A DNA stretch of 64,000 nt from Delphinapterus leucas. Taxonomy: Eukaryota > Chordata > Mammalia > Artiodactyla > Monodontidae. Positions 49,101 to 61,399 of the stretch are shown here, in pieces (positions within the stretch are counted from its first letter, which is position 1; each line of letters starts with the position of its first letter). The DNA lies in assembly GCF_002288925.2 (NCBI RefSeq), contig NW_022097999.1, positions 15,846,654 through 15,910,653 on the forward strand, read 5' to 3'. The position numbers were made by a program, and so were the translations under genes. Below the pieces are notes generated by a model. The model made no database searches and had not been told where the DNA came from. It was given only the letters and a program-made list of their open reading frames with translations.

Positions 49101-51419
49101 CTACGAAGGACAAAACGAGGGACTGGGACCTTGCAGCCGCTGTGCGAGTCAAGGTGAGACCAACTTTGATATTAAACTTAATGGCAACAAGCATTTTCTC
49201 ACCCTTCTTTATTCACATCCTTGATTTTTTGGGAAATTATACTCTGCGGCATTGCTGAATATCTAAAATATTACACAATCTAAGAAAGCAATCTATGTCT
49301 CATTCACATACTGAAGCGTCATGCCGTCATTAAAGATTTCATTTGGGAAAAGTTCTTAATGTTTTGAGGAAATGCTTATAATATGCCGAGCTAAGGGAAC
49401 ATGCTTTACGTGTGTGTGTATGTATATGTGTAAAGACAGAAACGGACTGACTGGTTGATTATTTGGAAGAACATCAAATGTTACCATTAGTTCTATATGA
49501 GCTCTCTGCTCTGAAAAGGAACTGAGAGCGGGCTGAATCCTTCAAACAGGAAAACAAGGGGTCTTAATGGACAGTGGCTGTGAAAGCAGAATAGGTGAAA
49601 GACTGCTTCCGGCTGCTGGGCGGCACTCTATGCCACTCAACATCCCCATCCTCAAGGCCACAGGGACTCGGGAAGACCAGACTGGGCACTGAGAACAAGT
49701 GGAAAAAACCATCTTCACCAAGGGATAGAACCAGTCTTAACATCTGGATAGCAGGGATGCTTACAAGAAAATGGAGTGAAAGGAGGACTTCCAAGAAGCT
49801 AGCGCCATTTAAATCTCCACGAGAGACAAAACGTGAGCACAAAGTGAGTAAGCCAGGAGTTGGGGGAAGACTCTGGGGAGACCAGATGGTAAGTCATTCC
49901 CTCCCGCAGGCGGACAGGTTACAGAGCATAAACACGACATGGGCTGAGGGACCAGCAGGGATCACTGTAGAAGAAAGGAAGAATATAAAGCAGGTTCCAG
50001 AGGAAATGAAACCCCCATCAGACCTAGAAGCAGGACTCACTCAAATCTACCTCAAACTGGTACAGACCGGGGAAAATACTGAACATACACCTCTCTAGGT
50101 ACTGCCACCAGGAGAGATAACAGGAAGCAATGCACAAGGAACAACCCAAAGGCCACAGTCTGAACCCCACTCCCCACCCCACCGCTTTCCTTCTTGCTTT
50201 GGGAGAAAGAAAGGGTAATTGTTTTGGTTTTCCACGGTTTCTCAGGCTTATCTGGAGGGTCCAGATGGAGAACACCGTATGCATCCACCCATGACCAAAG
50301 AATAATCATTCTCTAACGGAGAAGGTGGCACCTTCCCAAGTATTAAGCTTCATGCCCACAAGACCCAGAGCAGTGATTGAGAAGGTGAACACTCTCCCTG
50401 CCAGCAATTCAGTTCAACAGAGCAGCAGTCACCACAGCTGTGCATGGCTCTCAAATCCTCAGAGCCATTTCTCCTGGTCATTTCTTTCTACAGCTGAACT
50501 AAAAGCAAAGGGTATTGCCCACACCACAGGGAGGAAAGAAAGGGACAAGCAGATTCCCTAGAACTTCACTGCCCAACAGCAGTTAGCCACGTGAGACCAT
50601 TTAAATCTATTAAAATTTAAAATCCAGTTCCGCAGTCACATTAGCCACATTTCAACTGCTCAACAGCCATATGTGGCCAGTGGGCACCTGACAGCACGAA
50701 TACAGATCATCTCCTCGCTGAAAGATCTATTTGAGAAAGCTGCCCTGGACGGTAGTGCAGACCCAGAGCCCGGGGTAGAGGCAAGCAGAGGTAAGAGAGA
50801 CGTGGAACAGCAGCCCGTCAGGGAGATAGTGTGGATCAGCTGTAGCGACTGGTTTCTCTCATCCTGGGCAACTTCCCCCTAAATCACGTTTTATTGAACA
50901 ATACACTGTATATTTACAGCCAAAAGTATTCCTTCTAGCCACTGAAACAGACTCTTGAATTCTACTCCCAGCCCTGAGCCTCAATTATTTTTCTTTTGTA
51001 AAAGCAATTTTAATTTTCAGAGGGATGACTTATGATAGGAAGATCACATACAGGGAGCACTCTCAGATCATCTCAAAGTGAAGACCGCCTCCATTCAAAG
51101 TATTTCTGTAATCAAACTTGTCTGTTTAAACAGGAGGAAGATTTACAGTCAAACTCTCAAGACAAGCATGGAAACCACCTTAACAATTAAAGCCATTTGA
51201 AAATGAAATGAACTGTCTTGTGAGGTGCTGAGTCCTTTTTATTACAAATCAGAAAACTTTTCATTAAGAAGTAATAGCAAAAGGTATACATTAAGTTAGA
51301 GCTGAACGGCCTCTAAAGGTCTTTCCAATCCCCAAGACACTGGTTCTACGGTGGATGTCCTGGAGCCCTGGGACTCGCTGGAGATTTCTGGAGATTTTCT
51401 ATTTAAGTAACATAAAACT
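49101..51419. other. intron 4, proximal part
   Basis: No exon. The open frame on the + strand at 49595-50098 (167 codons) is basic, has no domain and sits antisense within the intron. MER3 remnant at 50568-50690. Confidence 0.4.
50568..50690 (+). mobile_element. MER3 remnant (hAT)
   Basis: 'tcactgcccaacagcagtta', 'gccacgtgaga' at the left and 'gccacatttcaactgctcaa', 'cagccatatgtggccagtgg' at the right are the two ends of MER3. The middle is mostly deleted. Confidence 0.7.
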
Positions 51420-51960
51420 GGTGCTCCGGGCTGCTAAGAACAAGAATAGACATGCTGGTATCCAAGGGGGTGTCCGTGCAGGAGGAGGTAAAGTGCTGGA
51501 GTCCTGGAGGGAAGAGGGCGCTTCTGCACAGCGGGGTGGCCCGCCCACAGGGAATGCTGAAGTCTTAGTGGGGGGAGAGCTTCTACTTGGGGGAAGAGCA
51601 GGGAGGTGGCCTGGCACAGAGTACGAGATCCCTGAAAGAGTGACAGGGGAAGGGGTAGAGGTAGCTATGGCCCCCCAGCATGGGATGCTGAGACCAGGTG
51701 AGGTTAGGAGGGCATCCGGCAGCCCAGGAGAAGTGTTAGAGGCCGGGCAGGCTGAAAGCGTGGGGGAGGGTCATGGCAAGAGCAGCATCACTCCAGTGCG
51801 GGGGCGGGGGTGGGGGGGAGTGTGCGGTCAGACTCAAGAAGGGTGAGGAGGGTATCTGTCCTGGGGTGATGGGGAGAGCAGGAGCGCTACATGAGGGTCA
51901 GAGTCTGAGTGGGCGTGGAGAGGGTATCTGTGCAGTGAGGGGGCAGCGGCAACAACGCGA
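51420..51960 (+). repeat. G-rich degenerate repeat region with quadruplex motif
   Basis: Strong G over C bias on the + strand. The word gagggtatctgt-like occurs at 51848-51859 and 51920-51931, 72 bases apart, and similar 'gtgaggtt/gtgaggag' words recur. The run G5-C-G5-T-G7 at 51800-51818 is a quadruplex motif. Looks like a decayed minisatellite. Confidence 0.5.
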
Positions 51961-52066
51961 CAGAATTCTGGTCCCATACAAGAGGGCTGAGCAGATAAGA
52001 TACTGAGGATAAGGGGAGCCAGATTGCTCACTGTCAGAGAAGGGAATCACAAATACGTAAAGAGAG

Positions 52067-52172
52067 GGAACTCCCTGGCGGTCCAGTGGTTAGGACTCCA
52101 CGCTTTCACTGCCGACGGACCAGGTTCGATACCTGGTTGGGGAACTAGGATCCCGCAAGAGGCGCAGTGAAA

Positions 52173-52190
<18 letters not shown>
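52067..52190 (+). mobile_element. CHR-1-like SINE (tRNA head only)
   Basis: Starts ggaactccctggcggtccag, has 'ggttcgatacctggttgggg' and 'aactaggatcccgcaag', ends in an A run that passes into a TA repeat. Possible target duplication around 'taaagagag' and 'gaaagagag'. Antisense to EXT2. Confidence 0.9.
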
Positions 52191-52212
<22 letters not shown>

Positions 52213-52215
52213 TAT
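52190..52215. repeat. (TA)n microsatellite
   Basis: TA dinucleotides following the SINE A tail, probably grown from it. Confidence 0.95.
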
Positions 52216-52298
52216 GGAAAGAGAGAAAAACCAGAATGCCCCTGCAGTGTTGGATGGAATTGAAGATACCAATATGAACGCATGGTTTTCAATACATG

Positions 52299-52335
52299 TA
52301 GACACAGAGAGAGAGACAGAGAGAGAGACAGAGAT
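52299..52335 (+). repeat. (GAGACA/GA)n microsatellite
   Basis: Repeated gagagagacagagagaga units, purine-rich on the + strand. Confidence 0.9.
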
Positions 52336-52339
52336 CCAT

Positions 52340-53560
52340 CTATATAGACAGAGAAATAAATACAGATGCTAACATGTGGTGCTCAAAGAAACTCTTGAGT
52401 AAAGAAAGGCTCTGGGTTGGATTTCACTGTTAAGAACACAGTTCTATTTTTAGACACTCAGCCACCAGGCTCCCTGGGTCCCCACCTACCACTACCATTT
52501 TCTACATAAATGTGCAGATGTGAACAAGAGTCTAAAAATGTTCCCCCTGCCTGCATGCTGGCTCTCCCTGACCCGGCAGATGGCTGGTCGATGGAGTAGG
52601 CCCATTTTAGTTTTAAGCAAACAAAATCTTAAGGTGGATTTGTTTTTCTTTCAAGGACTAAAATTACCAGCTATGACTTTCATGTTTCCTCCCAGCAGTG
52701 CTGATATCGAAGCTTAAGTAAAATCATGCTGAGAACTCGAAGTCTCCCTCAATAGTAACAGTTGTAAACTCCCAATTTAGTTCCTTTTAGAGAGAAAATC
52801 ACAAGAATTCCAGCTGAGGCCAACACAGCTGTGAGAAGAAGCTATCAATAGCAGCAGTCCTCAGCTTCCCATTGAAAAATATTGAGAGAGATTTAAAATA
52901 AAAACAAGGCTCTTACTACTCTATGTAGCCCTCAAGAGATGTGGGAATTCCCTTAAAAAGCAACTCTCACAAAGAGCAACAGATCCCAAATGTTGCCGCG
53001 AGGTCACCCACACTGCCTCCTCCCAAGTCCCTAGAAAGTGTGATGAGTCTGGAGCCTGTCTTTGCTTTGCTTTGCTTTTTTCCCCCTTTTTTTCAGAGGG
53101 AGAGGAGTGTTGTTTGTAAAAGAAACACAACTGCAGGGCCAGACTGCAAAACCGGTGGGGAAATGGAGAGGGCAGGTCTAGGTCGGGCTGTAGAAATCCA
53201 CCCCTTGGCCAGCAGGGGGAGGACCACGCCCATCGCAGCCTTTAGTGTCCTTCTGCTGCCCTTGAAGGTAGAGCGCTACTCTATCTAGTTACTGAACATC
53301 AGAAGTTTAGAAATCAACTGCAGCCTTAAGCCATCTAAAGATCTTAATTTCAGCCTAGTTATACATAAAAATTAGAGATTACGTTACCAAGAAAACACCA
53401 CCAAGAAAACAGCCTGTAAATCTTTGAAACTATTCTTTGAAGGTAATTACTGTTCGGAGTGGTTTGCTCTCCTTTGTTTCATCTTCACTGAATCTTTTCC
53501 TTTCGGTATGCTTTTTCCCTGGATTAAGTCTAAAGGGAAGTGACAGTCCTAAACCAATGT
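52340..53560. other. intron 4 sequence, no gene seen
   Basis: No repeat or exon recognised. Confidence 0.4.
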
Positions 53561-53935
53561 AAGAGAGCTAGGGACGTCCCTGGTAGCGCAGTGGTTAAGA
53601 ATCCGCCTGCCAATGCAGGGGGCATGGGTTCGAGCCCTGGTCCGGGAAGATCCCACATGCCGCAGAGCAACTAAGCCTGTGCGCCACAACTACTGAGCCT
53701 GCGCTCTAGAGCCCGCCAGCTTCAACTACTGAGCCCGCATGCCACAACTACTGAAGCCCGTGCACCTAGAGCCCGTGCTCCGCAACAAGAGAAGCCACCG
53801 CAACAAGAAGCCCGCGCATCGCGACAAAGAGTAGCCCCCGCTCACCGCAACTAGAGAAAGCCCGTGCGCAGCAATGAAGACACAACACAGCCAAAAATAA
53901 ATAAATAAATTTATTTTAAAAAAAGAGAGAGAGCT
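53561..53935 (+). mobile_element. CHR-type SINE, long form, with target duplication
   Basis: The body 53571-53925 starts gggacgtccctggtagcgca, has three 'caactac' units, and ends 'cacagcc' with an AAATA tail. The direct repeat agagagcta occurs at 53562-53570 and 53927-53935. Antisense to EXT2. Confidence 0.94.
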
Positions 53936-54209
53936 AGAGTATACTCAAGAGATTACACAATAAAGAGAGTTTCAGCCGAGCAGTCTTAAGAAAGAGGCCG
54001 AGAGGCAGCTGAGCCAGCCTGCCAGACTCGCTCCTCACCTGCTCACACCCTGTCTTGCCCAGGCTTTCTCGGCCGCAGCACTGCCGACACTTGGACCCAA
54101 TGATTCTTTGTAGTGAGGGCTGCCCTGGGCATCATAGAGATTTAGCGGCATCACCGGCCTCCACCCACCAGATGCCTGAAGCACCCTGTGCAGAACAGAG
54201 TTAACACAG

Positions 54210-54716
54210 CCTGATGGCTCTCTTTTTCGAAAGGCTGGCCCTTGGCTGGTGCATGGAACTTCGATTTGGGGGGAGAACTGTAAGAATGGCTCACTGGGCC
54301 CAAACTGTACAAACAACAGGGTTTATGCTGAACACCTGCTTTCCTTCTGGGAGCCTGGAATTATGCACAGCACGTGCCACGCAGAGACTGCCCATGTGAT
54401 TCGTTCCCAAAAAAACCCTGGGTGCTGAATCTCTAACGAGCTTAGCTGGTGGGCAGCATTTCACATGGTTGTCACAACTTGGTGCTGGGGGAAGTAAGCC
54501 CCTCCTGTGCGATGCCAAGGGGAGAGCACCCTTGGAAGCTTGCCCCTGGTTTCCCTGGACTTCACCCTATGTGCCTTTGCTCTCTGGGGACTGTGATTTA
54601 CATCCTTTTTCTGTAATAAAACATAGCCACGAGTATGACTACACACTGAGTCCTGTGGGTCCTCCTGCAAATCATCAAAATTGGAGGTGGTCTTGGGGAC
54701 CACTGACACACCCCCT
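54210..54716 (+). mobile_element. old endogenous retrovirus LTR (ERVL-like), apparently solo
   Basis: LTR-like text: 'gcccttggctggtgcatgga', 'ggagcctggaattatgcac', 'tgattcgttcccaaaaaaac', 'ctgaatctctaacgagctta', 'gcatttcacatggttgtcac', a polyadenylation signal at 'tgtaataaaacatagcc', and 'ggtcttggggaccactgaca' at the end. No internal retroviral coding sequence is seen on either side. Subfamily not certain. Confidence 0.65.
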
Positions 54717-55894
54717 CAGTCACGACAGTCAAAAATGGCTCCACAGATTGCCACATGTCCCCCTGGGGGGGCAAAATCAACCTCCCTCCCCTGCTGAGAA
54801 CCACCAGCCTGGGCACACTTGGCCCAAATAGGCCTGCAATAAAAGTTTGATTTGAACTGAAGTGAACAGAACTAAATTGAATTAAATAATCTCCAGAACA
54901 ACAGGAAAAGAAAAGGGAAAAGAAACAAGGTTTAAAAAAAAAAAAACGTTTAAAATCACACAATTGATTTCAAGTAGAGGCTCACAGAAGCAGCAAGCAG
55001 AGGACTAAACCTTCCTTCAATTTCAAGTGACTTTTCTCTGCTCATTAGAGTTATTCAAAGCTAGTGCTACATAAATATGCCAAATTCAGATCCTAAGTAC
55101 ATGAGAGAAACTTGTACTGCCCCAAAGGGTACCAGCTGGGCTCACACAGATCACCCTTTCTCAACTTATGGAACTCCAGCCTCAAAACACGGCATTGAAC
55201 TGTATCAGTTCCTCCAGTCTACAAATTCTCTATAGATTTATTTTGGGGCTTTCATCTTGATGGTGATCAAAAAAATTCGTATAGGCAAATCTCTGCTCGT
55301 ATTTAATGATGTATACTACTAAAAAGTTTTCAATGTCCAAGCTTGTATTTGATGGGCTAATGAGAGGAGAAGGAAGACTTAAAATGTAAATAATGCAAAG
55401 CAAGTATACAAGGGTAAAATCTAAGTGATGGGTATACAGGTGTTCACCATAAAATTCTTTTAACTTTGCTGTCTGCTTGAAGATTTTCATTAAAATGTTG
55501 GGGAAAAAATACAAATCATGCATCTGTACCAGATGAAGATAATAATGTCAGTAAATTATAACAATATACTACATAAAGGGAAGCTTCCTAGTGGCTCAAA
55601 CAGGAAGAGTGGCAGGAAGAAATACATCATCACCCAGCATGCGAAGTACAGGCACACTAAACGCAGAAGTCCCATGACTAACACCATATTCACCTTGAAA
55701 GATGCAATTCAGTTTTAAAGAAAAAGCCTCAGCTGTGACATTATGTTAATCTGACTGTTATTAGTTTCGTAGATTTGTCTGTATTTAACTTGTAAATTTG
55801 TTTTAGTTTTGTAGTTGTCTAAGTACAAAGCAGCTTAGATTGTTTTTTATTTGTACTTATTCAAGTTGCCCTACTTAAAAAAGCAATTAAAAGG
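54717..55894. other. intron 4 sequence, no gene seen
   Basis: No exon recognised. A-rich tail-like text near 54930 may belong to another old LINE. Confidence 0.4.
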
Positions 55895-57655
55895 CAAGGG
55901 ATCTTGAATAGCCAAAAACAAATAAAAATAAAACCCCTGAAAAAGAAGAACAAAGTTGGTGGACTTACATTTACCACTTACTACAAAACTGCAGCAATCA
56001 AGACAGTGTGGTAGTGGCATTAGGACAGACATATAGACCAATGGAATAGAATTGAGACTTCAGAAATAAACCCATATACCTACAGCCAGTTGATTTGCAA
56101 CAAGGGTGCCAAGATCATTCAATGGGAAAAGAACAGTCTTTTCAACAAGTATGGATAAGACAACTGGATATCCACAAGAAAAAGAATGAGCATGGGCCCC
56201 TACCTCATACCATATACAAAAATTAACTCAAAATAGATCAAAAACCAAAATGTAAGAGCTAAAACTATAAAATGCTTAGTAGAAAACACAGGTGCAAATC
56301 TTTGTGGCCTTGATTAGACAATGGTTTCTCAAGTATGTCACCAAAAATGCAAGCAACCAAAGGAAAAATAGAAGCTTCATCCAAATTAGAAGCTTTTGTG
56401 TATCAAAGGACGCTATCGGGGCTTCCCCAGTGGCGCAGTGGTTGAGAGTCCGCCTGCCGATGCAGGGGACACGGGTTCGTGCCCCGGTCCGGGAAGACGC
56501 CACATGCTGCGGAACGGCTGGGCCCGTGAGCCATGGCCGCTGAGCCCGCGCGTCTGGAGCCTGTGCTCCGCAACGGGAGAGGCCAGAACGGTGAGAGGCC
56601 CACGTACCACCAAAAAAAAAAAAAAAAAAAAATCAAAAAAGTGAAAAGACAACCTACAGAATAGGAGAAAACATCTGCAAATCATATATCTAATAAGGAT
56701 CTAGTATCCAAAATGTACAAGGATTCTTACAACTCACCAATAAAAACACAACCCAATTTGAAAATGGGCAAATGATTTGAATAGACATTTCTCCAAACAC
56801 AGTATATAAATTTTCATAGCCAATAAGAACATGGAAAGGTACTCAGCATTATTAATTAGAGAAATGCAAATCAAAACCACAATGATACCTCTTCACATCT
56901 GCTGGGATGGCTAGAATAAAAGACAGGTAATAACAAGTCTTGGCAAGGTTGTGAAGATATTGGAACCCTCCCTCATACCTTGCTGGTGGGAATGTAAAAT
57001 GGTACAGCTGCTTCAGAAAACATTCTGGCAGCTCCTCAAAAAGTTAAACATAGAGTGAACATATGACCTGGCAATTCCACTCCTCAGTATATACCCAAAA
57101 GAAGTGAAAACATATGTTTACATAAAAGCTTGTACGTGAATGTTCACAGCAGTATTATTCACAAAGGCTAAAAAATGGAAATAACCCAAATGTCCATCAA
57201 CTGAAGAATGGATAAACAAAATGTGGTATATCCATATGATGAAATATTAAGTCAAAAAAGGAATGAAGTATTGGTTCTATTCTACAAAATGGATAAACCT
57301 TGAAACCACTATGCTAAGTGAAAGAAGGCAGACACAATAAGTCACATATTGAATGACCACATTTATATAAAATGTCCAGAACAGGCAAATCCATAGAGAC
57401 AGAAGGCAAACTGGTAGTTGTTGCTAGGAACAGGGGGCGTGAAGTTTGGGGGCAGGGATAGAGAGTGACTGCTAGAAGGCAGTGGGTTTATTTGGGGGAT
57501 GCTGTAAACGTTCTGGAATTAGACAACAGTGATTAGACGATAGTTGTACAATTTTGTGAATATACAAAAAAACACTGAACTGTACACTTTGAGTGACTTT
57601 TGTGGAATATGAATTATATCTCAATTGAAAAATAATAAAATAAATTAAGTCAACT
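55895..57655 (+). mobile_element. LINE-1 (L1M) ORF2 3' half and 3' UTR, split by a SINE
   Basis: About 1.5 kb of L1: 'gaagaacaaagttggtggac', 'ataaacccatatacctacag', 'aagcttttgtgtatcaaagg', SINE, 'gtgaaaagacaacctacaga', 'gaaatgcaaatcaaaaccac', 'gctggtgggaatgtaaaatg', 'caaatgtccatcaactgaag', 'aactgtacactttgagtgac', ending in an A-rich tail. It encodes the C-terminal third of ORF2 with many breaks. Antisense to EXT2. Confidence 0.9.
56419..56633 (+). mobile_element. CHR-type SINE, short form, nested in LINE-1
   Basis: Starts ggggcttccccagtggcgca and ends 'cccacgtacc' plus an A run. It breaks the L1 text between 'aaaggacgctatc' and 'aaaaaagtgaaaag'. Target duplication is very short or lost. Confidence 0.94.
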
Positions 57656-58284
57656 CTGGGAGTCCACTAAGAGGAAAATCCACAAAGATGATCTAAGCAG
57701 CAAGTTCATGAACCATTCAGTCTTTTTTTTTGCACTTGCCTAATGGTAGAGAAAAAAATATTTCAAGATCTCCTGGGCTTTATACATTGTCTATAAAAAG
57801 TTGCTATGCCTAAAGGAAGTTCCAGAATTTGGTTCTGGGCCACACGGGAACACATATACAGGAGTGAAATGTCTTCTCTTTGGGAAAGTTCCCTTACTTC
57901 TCAAAGAACCCATAAAGGCTTCTAAGGGGAAATTTGGGATGCTTCAATAATGATTCTAATGTTCTGTGAGCAAACTACTTCCTTGAGACTCATTTCTGAC
58001 ACCAAATGCTATGCGTGGGTTTGTAGATCTCATCCAGCACGTATAACATTGCTGGTGTGGCAATATACAAATCAGTCATCTTCATATTATACATGAGCAC
58101 TTGTCACAAAAACAAAGGATACTATTATCATCATGTTTGTTTTAAGCTCACTGATATGCTCATCATGAATTAGCACAACTTTTAAACAGGCTACAGCAAA
58201 AAAAAAAAAAGAAAGAAAGAAATTAGATAAAATACCCTGCACATCCATACCATCAGCTCTCCTCATTTCCTTGCTCACATATCA
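57656..58284. other. intron 4 sequence, no gene seen
   Basis: Nothing recognised apart from an A run near 58198. Confidence 0.4.
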
Positions 58285-58925
58285 GAAACATGACCCAATT
58301 ATGTGCCAGGCACGGGGGACGTGGCAGTTTAAAACAAGACCTGGCTGAAGCTTACAAAATCAAAGATGCAAAACAGAGAAGGTTTAAACAAGTCGTTACA
58401 AGGGCGTAATGAGGGTAACTAGGAGTGCCATTCCAGGGGCCAGAAAGTGCCCCCTGACTAAGCGGTATTCAAGTTGAAACCTACAGGACAAGCAGGTCAT
58501 TAGTCTGATGAAAATGAGGAAAAGGATTTCCAGACAATGGAGAGTGTTTACAGCCCAGAAAAACTGAGAGAGCAAAGCTTATTCTAAGAACTAAAAAAAA
58601 AGGCTAGAGATGGAGACAGTGGTCATGTAGTCGAGGATCTTGAGAGACATTTTAAGGAGTCTGGGCTTCCCAAGAACAACGCGATGCCAACCGTCAAACT
58701 GGAGAACCGCGAGACCAGAGGCAGAAGACCACAGAGGAAGCCGTTTCAGCAATCCAAAGGAAGGACGACAGTCGCCTGGCGCAGGGTGGGTGCAGAGAGA
58801 GAGCTAGAAAATATTGAACACGTAGGCTGTAGAATCAATAGGACTTCTTATTCTGATACAGGAAGTAAGGGAGAGGAAAGGGTTGATGACACCACATAGA
58901 TTTCTGATTTGGGAAGCCTGGTAGA
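58285..58925 (+). repeat. ancient interspersed repeat, copy 3 of 3
   Basis: 'aattatgtgccaggcacggg', 'cattccaggggccagaaag', 'ggagacagtggtcatgtag', 'gagacattttaaggagtctg', 'ggaagccgtttcagcaatcc', 'gttgatgacacca' in the same order as the copy at 44360. It ends just before exon 4. Confidence 0.55.
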
Positions 58926-59082
58926 CAGCACTCAAAACTGACTGAGCGAGAGAGAGAACTGAAGGATCAATGAGGTTGGGGTGAGGCAGGGAAATGGTAG
59001 ACTCAAAGACCCTGGCCTGTAATCGATGCTTTGGCTCTCGCCGGCATCTCCCAGCACACCCTGTTGTGCCGAATGCTCCTCA

Positions 59083-59313
<231 letters not shown>

Positions 59314-59972
59314 TTACCAAGTCCGTTTTCTACAAAGACACTGTGCTCAGTGTCGTACAATCACACCTCCTGGATATCAGCTGCATCCTGTTCCTGAGTC
59401 ACCACCCTTCCTCCGGGGCCCTAAGTAGTCTTTCCCTACTTTCCATGTTTTAAAATACATCACAGCCAGGAGGACTCCCTTTGAACAGCCCCTCTGTCAC
59501 CTCATTCAGATCCCATTCACCTCTCCCAAAAGTCATACCCAACTCTTAAACACACTTACAATAACAGCAATAATAATAGGTCTGTACAGGACAACTGGCT
59601 GGGGGAGTCACTTACCAACCCCACTGACTGGAATCTCAGGGGACAATGGACAAAGAAAGCAGTGGTGACAGCAAAGTATCACATCTCATGCTGCCTACAC
59701 CCCAGCCTCTCTCCAATTCCCGCCCCGAGCAGTTCTTTCCACTGTCATCCCAGAGCTACGTGTGCATCACGTAACCTCTACCAGCTCTCACCATCCATTC
59801 CAGCTACTCAGTCCTATTAACCCAATTCCGTCTACAGGAAGCAGAATCCAGAACTGGACCTTTAGTGCTTCTCTTGCAGTCTGTATGCATGAGCTTTTAT
59901 TCTCCTTAGTTAGAAAGCCAAGAAGACTCTGTTTTAATTGGATCCAGCAAGTAGTACAATGACACTTCATCA

Positions 59973-60024
59973 GAAAGGAAGCAGGTGTATATCACACCAA
60001 CTTTTACAGTTATTCTGCCCCTGG
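59973..60024 (+). repeat. local duplicated segment, copy 1
   Basis: 52 bases starting gaaaggaagcaggtgta that match 60586-60637 at 44 of 52 positions by eye. Family unknown. Confidence 0.85.
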
Positions 60025-60585
60025 GGCTGCAAACCCATCAAATCACTTACTGGGGCAGAGTGATGCCAGTTCCATGCACTGCACAGTCTGAGCCAAAGTG
60101 TATGAACTGAAAAGCCACATTCTGTGCCATCTTGATTGCTACCAATCCCCTCCCTGCCCTGATGACAGCCTACATTCCCTTCTAACATGACCAGTTGAAG
60201 TCCAAAGATTTTCAAACCACCCCTGGGAATCCCAATGTGTTTGTTTAAGCTTTAGGAAACCAAGAGTTGGTCAGGGAGGTAACGTGCAGGCTAAAAACCT
60301 CTCCAGCTGCCAGTCCTCTATGTAAGACTCAGTAACTAGCCTTCATATCAACATACGGTCTTATTTTTCTTGAGTGGCATTCAGCAATGAATCCGTCCAA
60401 CATGAATCTGGGTGGGTTCCATGACCATGATGGCAAGCAGACTGCATGGGTCCCCACAACCTATGTGCAGAGAAGCAAACACTGATCCGATATACAGGCA
60501 CCAAGCAGTCCAGGTAAGCCAGGGCAGTGGGTGATGAGGTAATTACACCCACACCCCAGAGGACAGGAGCATGCGTATGTAGTGA

Positions 60586-60637
60586 GAAAGGAAGCAGGTG
60601 TACATGATGCCAACTTTTACTGTTACTCTGTCCCCGG
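60586..60637 (+). repeat. local duplicated segment, copy 2
   Basis: Partner of 59973-60024, 613 bases downstream in the same orientation. Confidence 0.85.
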
Positions 60638-61399
60638 AGCCCCGAGGGTAAGGGAGGGGGTTAAGCACTGGTAGGAGGAAAGCATGCAACCCGAAGCATG
60701 TCTCCTGCCACAGATCACACATGTGCAATCTGGTGTGTGATCTCAGGAAGAGTCACCGCTGCAATTAGTCAAACAAGCCGCACACCGGCCCTGCTGCTAA
60801 GACTTCAACTCGAAGTCACTGTATCTTCTTCTGCCAAGCTTTCCCTAACATTATAATGGAGAAAAAATTGTAAGCCTCCCTTGTTTTACAGAACACATGT
60901 TTTACATTGACTGAAAAGTAAATTTCTGAGAAGCACATTCTGTTTTCCCATTATGTATCCCCAAATCAGAGATCCGTTCCAAAGCCGCAAGAGACTGAAC
61001 AAAACCTTGCAGCTAAGAAAGCATTACTATGATGACCACACTCACACCAGGCGCTCTATCACTGGAAGTGTCACCAGAACCTTCAGCATTTTCCGGGACT
61101 TCCTGACTCGGGGACATCACCGACCCTCCTCCTCTCAGCCTGGCCTCGCGGACTCAGCATCCCTACGCTGGGTCTTTCCCAGACACTCTCACAGCTCGCC
61201 TCCTCCCATGTGAGTATTCACAGAGCCTGAACACAGTTCGTCTGCAAGTGTATCTTTTGCTTCCTTTTAATCAGGCCTGCAAATTCCTCATATATAAAGC
61301 TTCACGTTTTAGGGTTTGCAAAAAGTGAAACTGACCAATTCTATTGATTATCCTTGTTTGTTTACTGACTCAAACTAAAAAAAAAAAAAAAATTATGAG

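Noticed and set aside
49595..50098. 167-codon open frame on the plus strand
   Set aside because: Antisense in intron 4, basic and low in hydrophobic patterning, no recognisable domain or Kozak/promoter evidence.
51355..51846. 163-codon glycine-rich open frame on the plus strand
   Set aside because: It arises from the G-rich repeat region, where stop codons are rare by composition.
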